Notes under the pieces: model-generated
The model's database searches: none
What the model was told of the DNA's origin: nothing
Seen by the model: only the letters and a program-made list of their open reading frames with translations
Position numbers and translations under genes: made by a program
Assembly: GCF_900543425.1 (NCBI RefSeq)
Contig: NZ_UQRQ01000018.1
Location: 1 to 62,216, forward strand
Origin: an uncultured Sanguibacteroides sp.
GTDB taxonomy: Bacteria; Bacteroidota; Bacteroidia; Bacteroidales; Marinifilaceae
DNA: 62,216 nt
Direction: 5' to 3'
Shown: positions 16,491 to 24,921 of the stretch, piece after piece
Position numbering within the stretch: the first letter of the stretch is position 1
Layout of the letters: each line of letters opens with the position of its first letter

Positions 16491-18335
16491 ATGGCACAAA
16501 AATTACTAATCAGAGATTTAACTCTTAGAGATGGTCAACAATCTGCTTTTGCGACACGAATGAAACAAGAGCAGGTAGACCGGGTATTACCTTATTACAA
16601 AGATGCAAACTTCTATGCAATGGAAGTTTGGGGGGGTGCCGTTCCCGACTCTGTAATGCGTTATTTGAATGAAAATCCTTGGGACCGTTTGGAAAAAATC
16701 AAAGCCGGTATCGGAGATGTTTCAAAATTGACCGCCTTATCCAGAGGCCGTAATCTTTTCGGTTATGCTCCATATACGGATGAAATTATCGAAGGTTTCT
16801 GTAAAGATGCTATCGAATCAGGGCTTGGAATCATGCGTATATTTGATGCATTGAATGACGTCAATAATGTAAAATCAACCATCAAATACGTAAAGAAATA
16901 CGGTGGTATCGCCGACTGTGCTGTTTGTTACACTATCGATCCGAAATATCCGAAACTTAGTTTAATGGATAAATTAAAAGGGAAGAAAAATCCGGAACCG
17001 GTATTCACCAACACTTATTTTTTTAACAAAGCCAAAGAGATGGAAGCTCTCGGGGCAGATATGATCACCATCAAAGATATGAGTGGTTTGATCAACCCGG
17101 CCCGGATTGCAGAATTGATTCCATTGTTTAAACAAAATCTGAAAATTCCCGTAGATTTCCATACTCATTGTACTCCCGGATATGGTTTAGGAGCCGTATT
17201 AATGGCTATCATCAAAGGAGTCGATATTGTAGATACCAATATATGGAACTTCGCGGGAGGTCCTGCCGCTCCGGCTATCGAATTGATTTACATCTTCTGC
17301 CAAAAATTAGGTATTGAAATGGATGTAAACATGGAGGCCGTAGCCAAAATCAATAAAGAACTTTATACGATTCGTAAGGAACTGGAAGCTTTTGATGCCG
17401 TTAAGCAATTCCCGAATCCGTTCAATCCGCTCACGGACAAATTACCCGCGGAAGTGGATAAAGAGTTTGATAAGGCCATTGAAGCTGCAAAACGCAATGA
17501 CGAAGAGGCATTGTTAAATGCTTGTCATGCCATTGAGGCCTATTTCAATTTTCCGAAACCGAACGAATTGGTTAAGAAAGCAGAGGTCCCCGGAGGTATG
17601 TACACCAATATGGTTGCTCAATTGAAACAATTAAATGCCATGGATATATTGGAAGATGCCATGAAGTTGATCCCGACGGTGCGCTTAGCTGCCGGTCTTC
17701 CTCCTTTGGTTACCCCCACGAGCCAAATTGTCGGGGCACAAGCTGTAAACTGTGCTTTGGATATCAAACACGGCAAACCCATGTATTCTAATGTTTCCAA
17801 TCAATTCGTCGCTCTTGTTAAGGGGGAATATGGAAAAACTCCGGTTCCCGTTGATCCGGAATTCCGGCTGAAAATTGCCGGAACGCGAGAAGAAACGCCG
17901 TATGATACCTCAAAATACCAAATGCAAGAGAATCCCGTGTTAACGGAGTTCGGAGGTGTCAAATTAGCAGAAAACGAAAAAGAAGTACTTTTGCTCGAGC
18001 TCTTCCCGGCCGTAGCCAAAACATTCCTGACCAAACAAAAAGAAGCTCGTTACATGGCTACGCATAAGCAAGAAGAGGCCCAAACCGTAGTCGAGCAGAA
18101 AAAAGAAGAACCGATTACAGGGAAAGTGGTTGAAGCTCCCATGCCAGGAAGTATTTTCAAAATTCTGGTAAAACCGGGAGATATAGTAACGAAAGGACAA
18201 AATGTACTCATACTCGAAGCCATGAAAATGGAAAACAGTATTGCCACGGATTACGCCGGTAAGGTTAAACGAATCTTGACAAAAGAGGGATCAACCGTTG
18301 CGGCAGGTAGTAAATTAATCGAGATCGAGGTTTAA
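16491..18335 (+). CDS. Biotin-dependent carboxyltransferase (pyruvate carboxylase subunit B / oxaloacetate decarboxylase alpha type)
   Basis: Moves a carboxyl group between carboxybiotin and pyruvate/oxaloacetate. Domains: an HMGL-like TIM barrel with LLIRDLTLRDGQQSAFATRM at the start, DMITIKDMSGLINPARIAEL and PVDFHTHCTPGYGLGAVLMA; a conserved carboxylase region (about 300-460); and a C-terminal biotinyl domain with EAMKMEN, biotin on Lys579. At 614 residues it is complete. No biotin carboxylase subunit and no Na+-pumping oadB/G lies nearby, so it could work with a distant partner as a split pyruvate carboxylase or as a decarboxylase. The sequence alone does not decide. It is monocistronic with a good terminator. 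Confidence 0.88.
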   Translation: MAQKLLIRDLTLRDGQQSAFATRMKQEQVDRVLPYYKDANFYAMEVWGGAVPDSVMRYLNENPWDRLEKIKAGIGDVSKLTALSRGRNLFGYAPYTDEIIEGFCKDAIESGLGIMRIFDALNDVNNVKSTIKYVKKYGGIADCAVCYTIDPKYPKLSLMDKLKGKKNPEPVFTNTYFFNKAKEMEALGADMITIKDMSGLINPARIAELIPLFKQNLKIPVDFHTHCTPGYGLGAVLMAIIKGVDIVDTNIWNFAGGPAAPAIELIYIFCQKLGIEMDVNMEAVAKINKELYTIRKELEAFDAVKQFPNPFNPLTDKLPAEVDKEFDKAIEAAKRNDEEALLNACHAIEAYFNFPKPNELVKKAEVPGGMYTNMVAQLKQLNAMDILEDAMKLIPTVRLAAGLPPLVTPTSQIVGAQAVNCALDIKHGKPMYSNVSNQFVALVKGEYGKTPVPVDPEFRLKIAGTREETPYDTSKYQMQENPVLTEFGGVKLAENEKEVLLLELFPAVAKTFLTKQKEARYMATHKQEEAQTVVEQKKEEPITGKVVEAPMPGSIFKILVKPGDIVTKGQNVLILEAMKMENSIATDYAGKVKRILTKEGSTVAAGSKLIEIEV

Positions 18336-18361
18336 GCCTTCAATAAAATAATTTTGAAAAG

Positions 18362-18391
18362 AGTGACTTCCCTCTCGGGAAGTCACTTTTT
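18362..18391 (+). terminator. Terminator of the carboxyltransferase gene
   Basis: AGTGACTTCCC (18362-18372), loop TCTC, GGGAAGTCACT (18377-18387), then T run. It lies just before the next gene's -7 box. Confidence 0.9.
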
Positions 18392-18396
18392 ATTAC

Positions 18397-18404
18397 TACT
18401 TTTG
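18397..18404 (+). promoter_or_regulatory. -7 box of the RluA-type gene
   Basis: TACTTTTG, 18 nt before the ATG at 18423 and directly after the preceding terminator. It rules out an in-frame start further upstream. Confidence 0.6.
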
Positions 18405-18422
18405 CCGCAAATAAAAGGCAGC

Positions 18423-19340
18423 ATGAATAAAACCAATAATCCCCGAAAACATACACCCCACAAGCCTCAAATTCGTCAATTTACGGTTGAAGAGGAGGCA
18501 GAACTCTTGTCCTATTTGTTTAAACAATTTCCGGAAAAGAGCAGAACGACCGTAAAATCCATTTTAAGTAACCGACAGGTTAATGTAAACGGCCAAGTAA
18601 CGACACAATTCAACGAACCGTTAAAACCGGGAGATTACATTTCCATAAACATGGAAAAAGGTAGCGTTGAATTTTCCAGTCCGCACATGGACATAGTGTA
18701 TGAAGATTCGGATCTTATCATTATCAATAAAAAAAGTGGCCTGCTCTCGATGGCTACTCAAAATGAAAAAAAGAAAACAGCCTACCATATCTTAAGTGAC
18801 TACGTAAAATCCTGTGATCCCCAAAACCGTATATTCATCATTCACAGGTTGGATAGAGAAACCTCCGGCCTGATGATGTTCGCCAAAAATCAGCAAACTC
18901 AGGAAAGGATGCAACAACACTGGAACGAAATGCTTCTCGAACGGAAATACGTGGCTGTCATCGAAGGAGAACCGGAAAAAGCAGAAGATCAAATATCGAC
19001 CTATCTTCAGGAAAATGAAGCCATGAATGTTTACACCTCCGATCGTGGAAAATGGTCTGTTACCCATTATAAAGTGATAAAATCCAATCGCCGATACTCC
19101 TTGGTCGAACTCGAATTGGAAACCGGACGCAAGAACCAGATCCGTATTCATATGGCTGAAATCGGACATCCCGTAACCGGAGACTCAAAATACGGTGCAC
19201 ACGGCAACCCGATTAACCGTTTGGCCTTACATGCCCGGCAATTAAAATTCATTCACCCTTCGACCGGTCAGGTCATGAATTTCAGAACGGATGTTCCGAA
19301 ACGTTTCAGTCTGCTTGTAAAAAACCGCATGAGTAATTGA
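18423..19340 (+). CDS. RluA-family pseudouridine synthase with S4 domain
   Basis: Isomerises uridine to pseudouridine in RNA, probably rRNA. From the ATG at 18423 it has 305 residues. An earlier in-frame start would run through the terminator hairpin. An S4 RNA-binding domain (about residues 25-85, with SRTTVKSILSNRQVNVNGQV) is followed by the catalytic domain. That domain carries the family motif IHRLDRETSGLMMFAKN with its catalytic Asp, then LLERKYVAVIEG and GRKNQIRIHMAEIGHPVTGD. The exact target (rluA, rluC or rluD type) cannot be told. Confidence 0.92.
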   Translation: MNKTNNPRKHTPHKPQIRQFTVEEEAELLSYLFKQFPEKSRTTVKSILSNRQVNVNGQVTTQFNEPLKPGDYISINMEKGSVEFSSPHMDIVYEDSDLIIINKKSGLLSMATQNEKKKTAYHILSDYVKSCDPQNRIFIIHRLDRETSGLMMFAKNQQTQERMQQHWNEMLLERKYVAVIEGEPEKAEDQISTYLQENEAMNVYTSDRGKWSVTHYKVIKSNRRYSLVELELETGRKNQIRIHMAEIGHPVTGDSKYGAHGNPINRLALHARQLKFIHPSTGQVMNFRTDVPKRFSLLVKNRMSN

Positions 19341-19346
19341 TAAAAC

Positions 19347-19418
19347 ATCCGTTCAACCGGTAACTACGGACAAATCCGCTTCGATTACGTTACCGGCCAA
19401 TATTCCGAATACTCTCGG
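19347..19418 (+). other. Structured intergenic sequence with nested and competing stems
   Basis: Downstream of the pseudouridine synthase and upstream of the FUSC gene. CCGGTAAC (19356-19363) can pair with GTTACCGG (19388-19395), enclosing CGGA (19366-19369) with TCCG (19374-19377). TCCGT (19347-19351) can instead pair with ACGGA (19365-19369), and TCCGA (19403-19407) pairs with TCGGA (19414-19418). The pairings are mutually exclusive in part. No T run follows, so it is not a simple terminator. Confidence 0.4.
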
Positions 19419-19480
19419 ACCTTGATGATATAAAGACCCTAAAGTGCAACTTTTCATTAAGTCTGACGATAAAAGAGAGT

Positions 19481-20002
19481 ATGAAATTTCGGATAAAAAC
19501 AATCTTAACCCGCATTAAACCGGGACCCGCCATAGCAAAAAGTATTGCGGTACTGCTCTCTTACCTGTTGGGAGCGTACATTACGGGAAGCTTCCATGAA
19601 GGATCCAGATACATGGGAGCAATGCTTGCCGCTATCTCCGGAATTGTAGTACTTCAAGACGATTTCAAAACATCCATTCACCAGGGATGGCTACGAGTCG
19701 CAGGCACATTTATCGGAAGTTGTATTGCTTACGCTTATCTTACCTGGTTCCCTTTTACCATTATAGGAATGGTGATCTCCGTACTTATACTCGATTTACT
19801 ATGCATGGCGATCGGACTTCCAGACGGTAGTAAAATGGCCGCTATCACCCTGGTTGTAATCATGATCGTCTCTATCATGTCTCCGGACATTCCTCCTTTG
19901 CTAAACGGTCTGTTGAGATTCACGGAAGCAACTGTCGGGGCCCTGATTGGAATCAGTCTGGCCTGGATTTTCCAACACATACCTGCTAAAAAAAGCTCTT
20001 AA
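19481..20002 (+). CDS. FUSC/ArAE-type membrane protein
   Basis: A 173-residue, strongly hydrophobic protein with about five or six membrane segments. AIAKSIAVLLSYLLGAYITG, RYMGAMLAAISGIVVLQDDF and RVAGTFIGSCIAYAYLTWF match the N-terminal half of FUSC-like aromatic acid exporter proteins. SKMAAITLVVIMIVSIM and FTEATVGALIGISLAWIF complete the pattern. The larger cytosolic domain of longer family members is absent, so this is the short bacterial form. Substrate unknown. It precedes the MutS-like gene by 48 nt, with a separate -7 box between them. Confidence 0.8.
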   Translation: MKFRIKTILTRIKPGPAIAKSIAVLLSYLLGAYITGSFHEGSRYMGAMLAAISGIVVLQDDFKTSIHQGWLRVAGTFIGSCIAYAYLTWFPFTIIGMVISVLILDLLCMAIGLPDGSKMAAITLVVIMIVSIMSPDIPPLLNGLLRFTEATVGALIGISLAWIFQHIPAKKSS

Positions 20003-20026
20003 TCCCGTTTATTTCTCATTTTGAAT

Positions 20027-20034
20027 TATCTTTG
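20027..20034 (+). promoter_or_regulatory. -7 box of the MutS-like gene
   Basis: TATCTTTG, 16 nt before the ATG at 20051. It excludes the in-frame TTG at 20021 as a start. Confidence 0.6.
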
Positions 20035-20050
20035 TAAAAATCCTATATCC

Positions 20051-21832
20051 ATGCATGCAGAATTATATTATCAAGATAAAATAGCAGAATCAACCCTACA
20101 GGTAAAAAAATTGAAAGTAACGCGTAACTACATTACGTGCACCAAAATTATACTCTTTTTACTCATCATCTACTTTTTATATTCCCTGTTTGCAACAGGA
20201 AATATTTTTGCCTTATGTACCGGAATTCTTTCCGTTATTCTCTTCATCTATATCAATTATGCGGAAACTAAATTATTACAAAAAATAACTTACTACACCG
20301 AATTACGTCATTGCGCAAAAACGGAGGTGGAGTATTTGGCAGGAGACATGACCCACTTATCCAGGGGCGACAACTTCAAGGATTTATCACATGCCTACTC
20401 TCATGATCTGGATCTATTCGGCGAAAACTCACTTTTTCAATCCGTCAACCGGACCGTTACTCCTAACGGAACTCAACAACTATCCGACTGGCTACGTTCT
20501 CCACTAAAATCAAAAGAAAGGTTGATTCAAAGACAGCAATCCGTTCAGGAGTTAAGCGAAGACCCGGACTGGTGTCATAGTTTCAGAGCCATCGGTGCCA
20601 GCCATAAACTGTCCGGTATCGCGGTAAAAGAGATACGGGAATGGTCCGAAGAGCGATTACAGCTCCCTACCGTAATGATCAAACTGTCCTATTGTCTTCC
20701 GATCGTGACAATAGCAGGCTGGAGCCTATGTCTGTTTTCAATTATACCCTTTTCTTTACCGCTTTTGCTATCATTTATTCAATTAACTATCGTACTCTCT
20801 TCCGTAAAAAAAATAAACCGGGTCCAACAACAACTGGATCAATTTATCCATTCATTCAGCAATCTCCACAAATTAATGCAACACGTTCGATCCAGGAAAA
20901 GACATTCGGAACGACTGAAAGAGATACATTACAAACTATACGAACAGAAATACAATGCAGAAGAAGCATTCCGTTCACTTCACAAAACGTCGGAAAGTTT
21001 TGACCAACGAGGCAATATACTGGCCACTATATTGTTAAATGGACTTTTTATGAAAGATGTTCATCTTATCCGCCGATTAACCAAATGGAAAGAAAAATAT
21101 GCCTCTTCCATTCCGGAATGGTTAGAATCAACAGGAGAATTAGATGCACTCGTAAGTTTCGCAAATTACCGTTTCAACCATCCCGATTACATCTTTCCCG
21201 TTCCTGACGACGAGGTGATCTTGTGCGGAGAAGAGATCGGCCATCCGATGCTTCCGGTCTCACAGCGAGTAACCAACGATTTCCGGGTGACCCGTTTGCA
21301 TGAATTCTATATTGTCACGGGAGCTAATATGGCAGGGAAGAGCACGTTTTTACGTACGATCGGTACAAACCTGATCTTGGCCAATTGCGGTTGCGTTGTA
21401 TGTGCCAAAACATTCCGTTTCCAACCCATAGCAATCTTTTCAAGCATGAGAACAGCCGATAATCTGGCCGAAGGTACCTCCTATTTCCACGCGGAACTAT
21501 TACGCTTGAAACAGCTGATTGAAACAGCCGAAAAAGAAGATAAGCTCTTTATCATTTTAGACGAAATTCTAAAAGGAACCAACTCGGTTGACAAATTAAA
21601 CGGTTCACGCCTTTTTCTACAAAAATTACTGTCTCTCCCTATTTCCGGTTTAATCGCAACTCACGATTTAGAGTTAGGAAAATTGGCGGATACCTCCCCT
21701 CAACATTTTATCAACAACTGCTTTGAAATCACACATTCCGGGACGGAAATAGCTTACGATTACAAATTAAAACCGGGTATCAGTAAAACAATGAATGCTT
21801 CCATTCTTTTAAAGAAAATGGGACTGGTATAA
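20051..21832 (+). CDS. MutS-family ATPase with membrane segments
   Basis: A 594-residue protein whose C-terminal half is a MutS core ATPase: Walker A TGANMAGKSTFLRTIGTN near 423-440, the conserved FSSMRTADNLAEGTSYFHAE, Walker B LFIILDEILKGTNSVDK and IATHDLELG. The N-terminal half lacks mismatch-binding domain I (no Phe-X-Glu clamp). It instead has two hydrophobic hairpins, about residues 31-72 (IILFLLIIYFLYSLFATGN onward) and 210-258 (LSYCLPIVTIAGWSLCLFS onward). It is therefore predicted to sit in the inner membrane and is unlikely to be the mismatch sensor. A related lever/clamp region lies between 75 and 205. Function unknown. Confidence 0.85.
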   Translation: MHAELYYQDKIAESTLQVKKLKVTRNYITCTKIILFLLIIYFLYSLFATGNIFALCTGILSVILFIYINYAETKLLQKITYYTELRHCAKTEVEYLAGDMTHLSRGDNFKDLSHAYSHDLDLFGENSLFQSVNRTVTPNGTQQLSDWLRSPLKSKERLIQRQQSVQELSEDPDWCHSFRAIGASHKLSGIAVKEIREWSEERLQLPTVMIKLSYCLPIVTIAGWSLCLFSIIPFSLPLLLSFIQLTIVLSSVKKINRVQQQLDQFIHSFSNLHKLMQHVRSRKRHSERLKEIHYKLYEQKYNAEEAFRSLHKTSESFDQRGNILATILLNGLFMKDVHLIRRLTKWKEKYASSIPEWLESTGELDALVSFANYRFNHPDYIFPVPDDEVILCGEEIGHPMLPVSQRVTNDFRVTRLHEFYIVTGANMAGKSTFLRTIGTNLILANCGCVVCAKTFRFQPIAIFSSMRTADNLAEGTSYFHAELLRLKQLIETAEKEDKLFIILDEILKGTNSVDKLNGSRLFLQKLLSLPISGLIATHDLELGKLADTSPQHFINNCFEITHSGTEIAYDYKLKPGISKTMNASILLKKMGLV

Positions 21833-21835
21833 CTT

Positions 21836-21843
21836 TATCTTTG
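21836..21843 (+). promoter_or_regulatory. -7 box of the lipoprotein gene
   Basis: TATCTTTG right after the MutS-like stop codon and 31 nt before the lipoprotein ATG; no clear -33. Confidence 0.55.
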
Positions 21844-21874
21844 TCATTCCGTTATACCCAGAAAACGAAATGAT

Positions 21875-22564
21875 ATGAATACAATACGAATCGTAAGCAT
21901 TTGCTTCATTACCCTCTTTTTATCAGGTTGCAAACCACAGAAAACAAAAGAGGAACAACAGCCGAAGCATACCACTTTTCCGGCACAAATCGAATTATCC
22001 GTACCACATTACTTCAACGGAGAGTTTTCGCTTAAACGGAATCATCCGGTTCTCGTGGATTGTGCCACAGGAAGCGAATTAACTATTACCATGGATAGTG
22101 TTGCGAAAGAGGTTATTGAAAAATACCGGAAAATTCAAAAAAATACAAATACAAGTATATTAGGAATATTCAAAGGTTTACTCTCTTCTTCAAACGATAT
22201 AGAGAAAAGTCAAACATTCCAATTGACTCTGACCGATTTTATTCGCTTTGACACGGTAAACGAATGCGATCCGCAAAGAAAGATTATCGGAGAATACGTG
22301 GCATTGATTCCTAACCGCCAACAACCGACGGATAAATTTACCCTGAACCTCCATCCGGATTATACCTATACCTTCACCATATTCAACATGCTGTCCAACT
22401 CTACCCGGAAAGCAAAAGGGAACTGGTATCAGCTATCCGAAGATATGATCGCACTGGAAATAACACCCCTCACCAATTACCAGAACAAAGCATATATCAA
22501 TTACAATACAAAAGAGCTTACCTTTATCAACAGCAAACGGATATATCACTATCAAGAAAAATAG
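21875..22564 (+). CDS. Lipoprotein of unknown function
   Basis: A 229-residue protein with signal peptide MNTIRIVSICFITLFLSGC, lipobox LSGC and acceptor Cys19. After a charged linker (KPQKTKEEQQPKH) there is a mostly beta domain. Near the C-terminus, FTLNLHPDYTYTFTIFNML and KAKGNWYQLSEDMIALEITP recall the repeated beta-hairpin of NlpE-like lipoproteins, but this is a weak resemblance and I give no family. Its 3' end overlaps the convergent pabC-like gene by 13 nt, with no terminator between them. Confidence 0.75.
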   Translation: MNTIRIVSICFITLFLSGCKPQKTKEEQQPKHTTFPAQIELSVPHYFNGEFSLKRNHPVLVDCATGSELTITMDSVAKEVIEKYRKIQKNTNTSILGIFKGLLSSSNDIEKSQTFQLTLTDFIRFDTVNECDPQRKIIGEYVALIPNRQQPTDKFTLNLHPDYTYTFTIFNMLSNSTRKAKGNWYQLSEDMIALEITPLTNYQNKAYINYNTKELTFINSKRIYHYQEK

Positions 22565-23151
22565 ATTCGTCCCGCGGGAACATATATTCGATCCGATAAA
22601 TCGATCATAGCATTGATCAAAAATACTCCTTGATAATCGGAAAGATCCGCAACACGAATCTCTCTTTCGCGAACAACACCTTCCCGCAACAGACGCTGAC
22701 GTTGGGTCCCGTTTAATAAAAAAGCAGAAGGAGTATAGAGACCGTCATGAGCCTGAAAAACAACATTTGAAAATGACGTGTCCGTTATCTGCCCGTGTTT
22801 CACGATCAAAATCTCATCACAATCTCCCCGAGCGTCTGACAATCGCATTAAAGCATCCCGGTCCGTAGACTTAAAGGGATAAACAATCTCGTTGTCCTCC
22901 ACTAATTTCAAACTGGTTACTTTCCGAAAATGATAAGGAATAAATTCAATTTTCCGAATAGCATAATCATAAATAATCCGACACTTTATAACACCCTTCC
23001 GCAGATTTTCGGGAAGAATGAATTCATCCGGTACAAAAACAATTTTTTGTCCGAAAAAAGCGAAAGAGGTTTCTCTCATTCGAGCCGCATGGAACGAAAA
23101 ATCACAAAATTCACCGTCAATCACTTTTATAGTTTCAATAAATGTTGGCAT
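22552..23151 (-). CDS. pabC: Class IV aminotransferase, likely 4-amino-4-deoxychorismate lyase
   Basis: A 199-residue PLP-fold protein. The start IETIKVIDGEFCDFSFHAAR gives the Arg of HAARM, and DEILIVKHGQITDTSFSNVV matches the class IV signature (E, then T.S.SN.). LLNGTQRQRLLREGVV follows. Lys97-type PLP lysine placement is not obvious in this short form; KCRIIYDY near residue 56 is the likely region. It is short for PabC (about 270) but common in Bacteroidetes. The gene directly follows pabB (11 nt), which strongly supports removal of pyruvate from aminodeoxychorismate to give p-aminobenzoate. Confidence 0.83.
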   Translation of the reverse strand: MPTFIETIKVIDGEFCDFSFHAARMRETSFAFFGQKIVFVPDEFILPENLRKGVIKCRIIYDYAIRKIEFIPYHFRKVTSLKLVEDNEIVYPFKSTDRDALMRLSDARGDCDEILIVKHGQITDTSFSNVVFQAHDGLYTPSAFLLNGTQRQRLLREGVVREREIRVADLSDYQGVFLINAMIDLSDRIYVPAGRIYFS

Positions 23152-23162
23152 CCTGTTTACGA

Positions 23163-24134
23163 TTAAAAAGGTAAATATACTTTTTCCAACACCTCTTCGT
23201 ACTCACTCCGGCAAGAGCTGTTAATCGTTATTCCTCCCCCGCTACGAAAATAATGTTTTCCCTTCTTCTCCTCTATAAAACGAATCATAACGGCCGTATC
23301 CAGACGTTTCCCGTCGTACAGGCCAAAAACTCCCGTATAGAATCCCCGCTTCTCTCCCTCTGCACGAGATATAATACGCAACGTGGAAGGTTTGGGGGCT
23401 CCCGATATAGACCCGGCCGGCAACAAGGCAAACACGATATCTCCCAGAAAAGCTTCATAGTGATCCGGCAATGTACCCGCAATCTCCGAACTGACCTGCA
23501 AGATATCTCCGTTACTGGTATGTAAACGATCTATGTACCGGAAACGCTCCAGTCGTACTTGTTCCGACACCCGATTCAAATCGTTACGAATCAAATCCAC
23601 TATCGTGTTGTGCTCCGAACGCTCTTTATAATCGGATAATATAATCTTCTCGGCAAAAGGGATAGAGGCATCAATAGTTCCTTTCATCGGATTGGAAGAG
23701 ATCCTGCCCTCCTCTATCAACACGAAGCGCTCCGGGGAAAAACAAACAAAATTTTCCGGAATGCATAACCGATATAAAGCACGACTTTGATGAAATATCT
23801 CTACCAAAGACCAACAGGTTTCAACCTCCGTGGCCACCGTTAAATTCAACAAAAAAGAATCTCCACGCATCAATCCTCTCCTTACCTCTCTGAATTTACG
23901 TTCATACTCTTCAAAGTCAATCGGTTTTTTCATCAACGGCTTTTTTTCTCCATTAACCTTGACTGTTTCCACGTTAGAAACTCCCCGTACATCAAAAAGA
24001 ATCTTTTGTTGTTCTAACGGGTTCTCGACAAAAAAACCGCGTGTCAATTCGAAGTCAACTCCGAAAAGAAAAGGACTTCCGGACGCACCTGCCCGATTCA
24101 TTAATTCCCTGACTCTATTCGCTGATTCCATCAT
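23163..24134 (-). CDS. pabB: Aminodeoxychorismate synthase component I
   Basis: Chorismate-binding enzyme, 323 residues, lacking the variable N-terminal part of longer PabB/TrpE. Motifs include RGDSFLLNLTVATEVE, CFSPERFVLIEEGRISSNPM with KGT (Lys151), HNTIVDLIRNDLNRVS, LLPAGSISGAPKPSTLRII, RGFYTGVFG and RSGGGITINSSCRSEYEE. Lys151 in NPMKGT is the PabB-type residue where anthranilate synthases have Ala (PIAGT), so this is PabB rather than TrpE. It overlaps the acyltransferase gene by 20 nt. Its glutaminase partner is the divergent pabA. Confidence 0.93.
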   Translation of the reverse strand: MMESANRVRELMNRAGASGSPFLFGVDFELTRGFFVENPLEQQKILFDVRGVSNVETVKVNGEKKPLMKKPIDFEEYERKFREVRRGLMRGDSFLLNLTVATEVETCWSLVEIFHQSRALYRLCIPENFVCFSPERFVLIEEGRISSNPMKGTIDASIPFAEKIILSDYKERSEHNTIVDLIRNDLNRVSEQVRLERFRYIDRLHTSNGDILQVSSEIAGTLPDHYEAFLGDIVFALLPAGSISGAPKPSTLRIISRAEGEKRGFYTGVFGLYDGKRLDTAVMIRFIEEKKGKHYFRSGGGITINSSCRSEYEEVLEKVYLPF

Positions 24135-24921
24135 GCTCTTTTAGGTCTGCTCCTTTAATATGTTTCGGTAATACACGCTTTAAAGCCGGAGAATAAAAGA
24201 AATGCTTCAGGAACAAAACAGGTTCTGCGCCTTCTGCATTATAAAAACCCTCCAAATAACGATTAAATTCCTGACGACCTTCAGCCGCTTTTTCTCGTCC
24301 CGTATCGGTAATATCATAAAAACGGATCGTAACATTTCTTCGCGGTAAAAAGAATATGCCATTAGCCAAAACATAAAAAATCCCCTTCAAATAAGTCCAT
24401 AAAAAGTCAGGAGACTCCCCGCTCCAAGCCCTGGACCACATACTTCCCCATAATCCCCGAATGCGTACGCCAATAATACGGGTACCCTCCGGTAATTGCC
24501 GGCACACCTGCCAAGCACTTTGTTTATTATAAATCCGTTCGTATCCTTGCCCGGCCAATTGACCCGCCGGATAAATCAACATACTATGATGATGGGCGAG
24601 AGCCTCAAGTACGTTTTTATAAAGATTGGCAACCACCTCTACCTCTTTCCGGCTTTTTTCCAGATCCGGAACAGATACAACTCCCATCAAACGAAATATC
24701 GGCTTCAGCACCCAAACTTTACAAAAAGCCTCCGTCACTAAAGGAGAAGCCTTCGTGTATCTATATAAATGGGCAAAAACCAATTGAGGATCAACCGTCG
24801 CTTGATGATTGGGCAAAAACAACTTCGTCGAAGAAGAAGTCAAAAGCTCGGTTCCTTCCAATTTCACTCTATACCTCAATGCCAACAGGTAACGATATAT
24901 AGCAGCAAATACTCTTACCAT
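24115..24921 (-). CDS. PlsC-type 1-acylglycerol-3-phosphate acyltransferase
   Basis: A 268-residue membrane-associated acyltransferase. The HX4D catalytic motif is in LPNHQATVDPQ (His39, Asp44). The glycerol-phosphate binding part is represented by MLIYPAGQLAGQGYERIYNK, which has PAGQ where classic PlsC has PEGT. A hydrophobic segment GIFYVLANGIFFLP lies near 188. The gene starts within the stop codon of the upstream transporter (TAATG, shared bases at 24921) and overlaps pabB downstream. Together with the LplT-like transporter it resembles a lysophospholipid re-acylation pair, which is family knowledge rather than proof. Confidence 0.85.
   Translation of the reverse strand: MVRVFAAIYRYLLALRYRVKLEGTELLTSSSTKLFLPNHQATVDPQLVFAHLYRYTKASPLVTEAFCKVWVLKPIFRLMGVVSVPDLEKSRKEVEVVANLYKNVLEALAHHHSMLIYPAGQLAGQGYERIYNKQSAWQVCRQLPEGTRIIGVRIRGLWGSMWSRAWSGESPDFLWTYLKGIFYVLANGIFFLPRRNVTIRFYDITDTGREKAAEGRQEFNRYLEGFYNAEGAEPVLFLKHFFYSPALKRVLPKHIKGADLKEHDGISE

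Noticed and set aside
20021..20050. Alternative upstream start for the MutS-like gene (TTG at 20021)
   Set aside because: The region carries the -7 box TATCTTTG, so it would be upstream of the transcription start.
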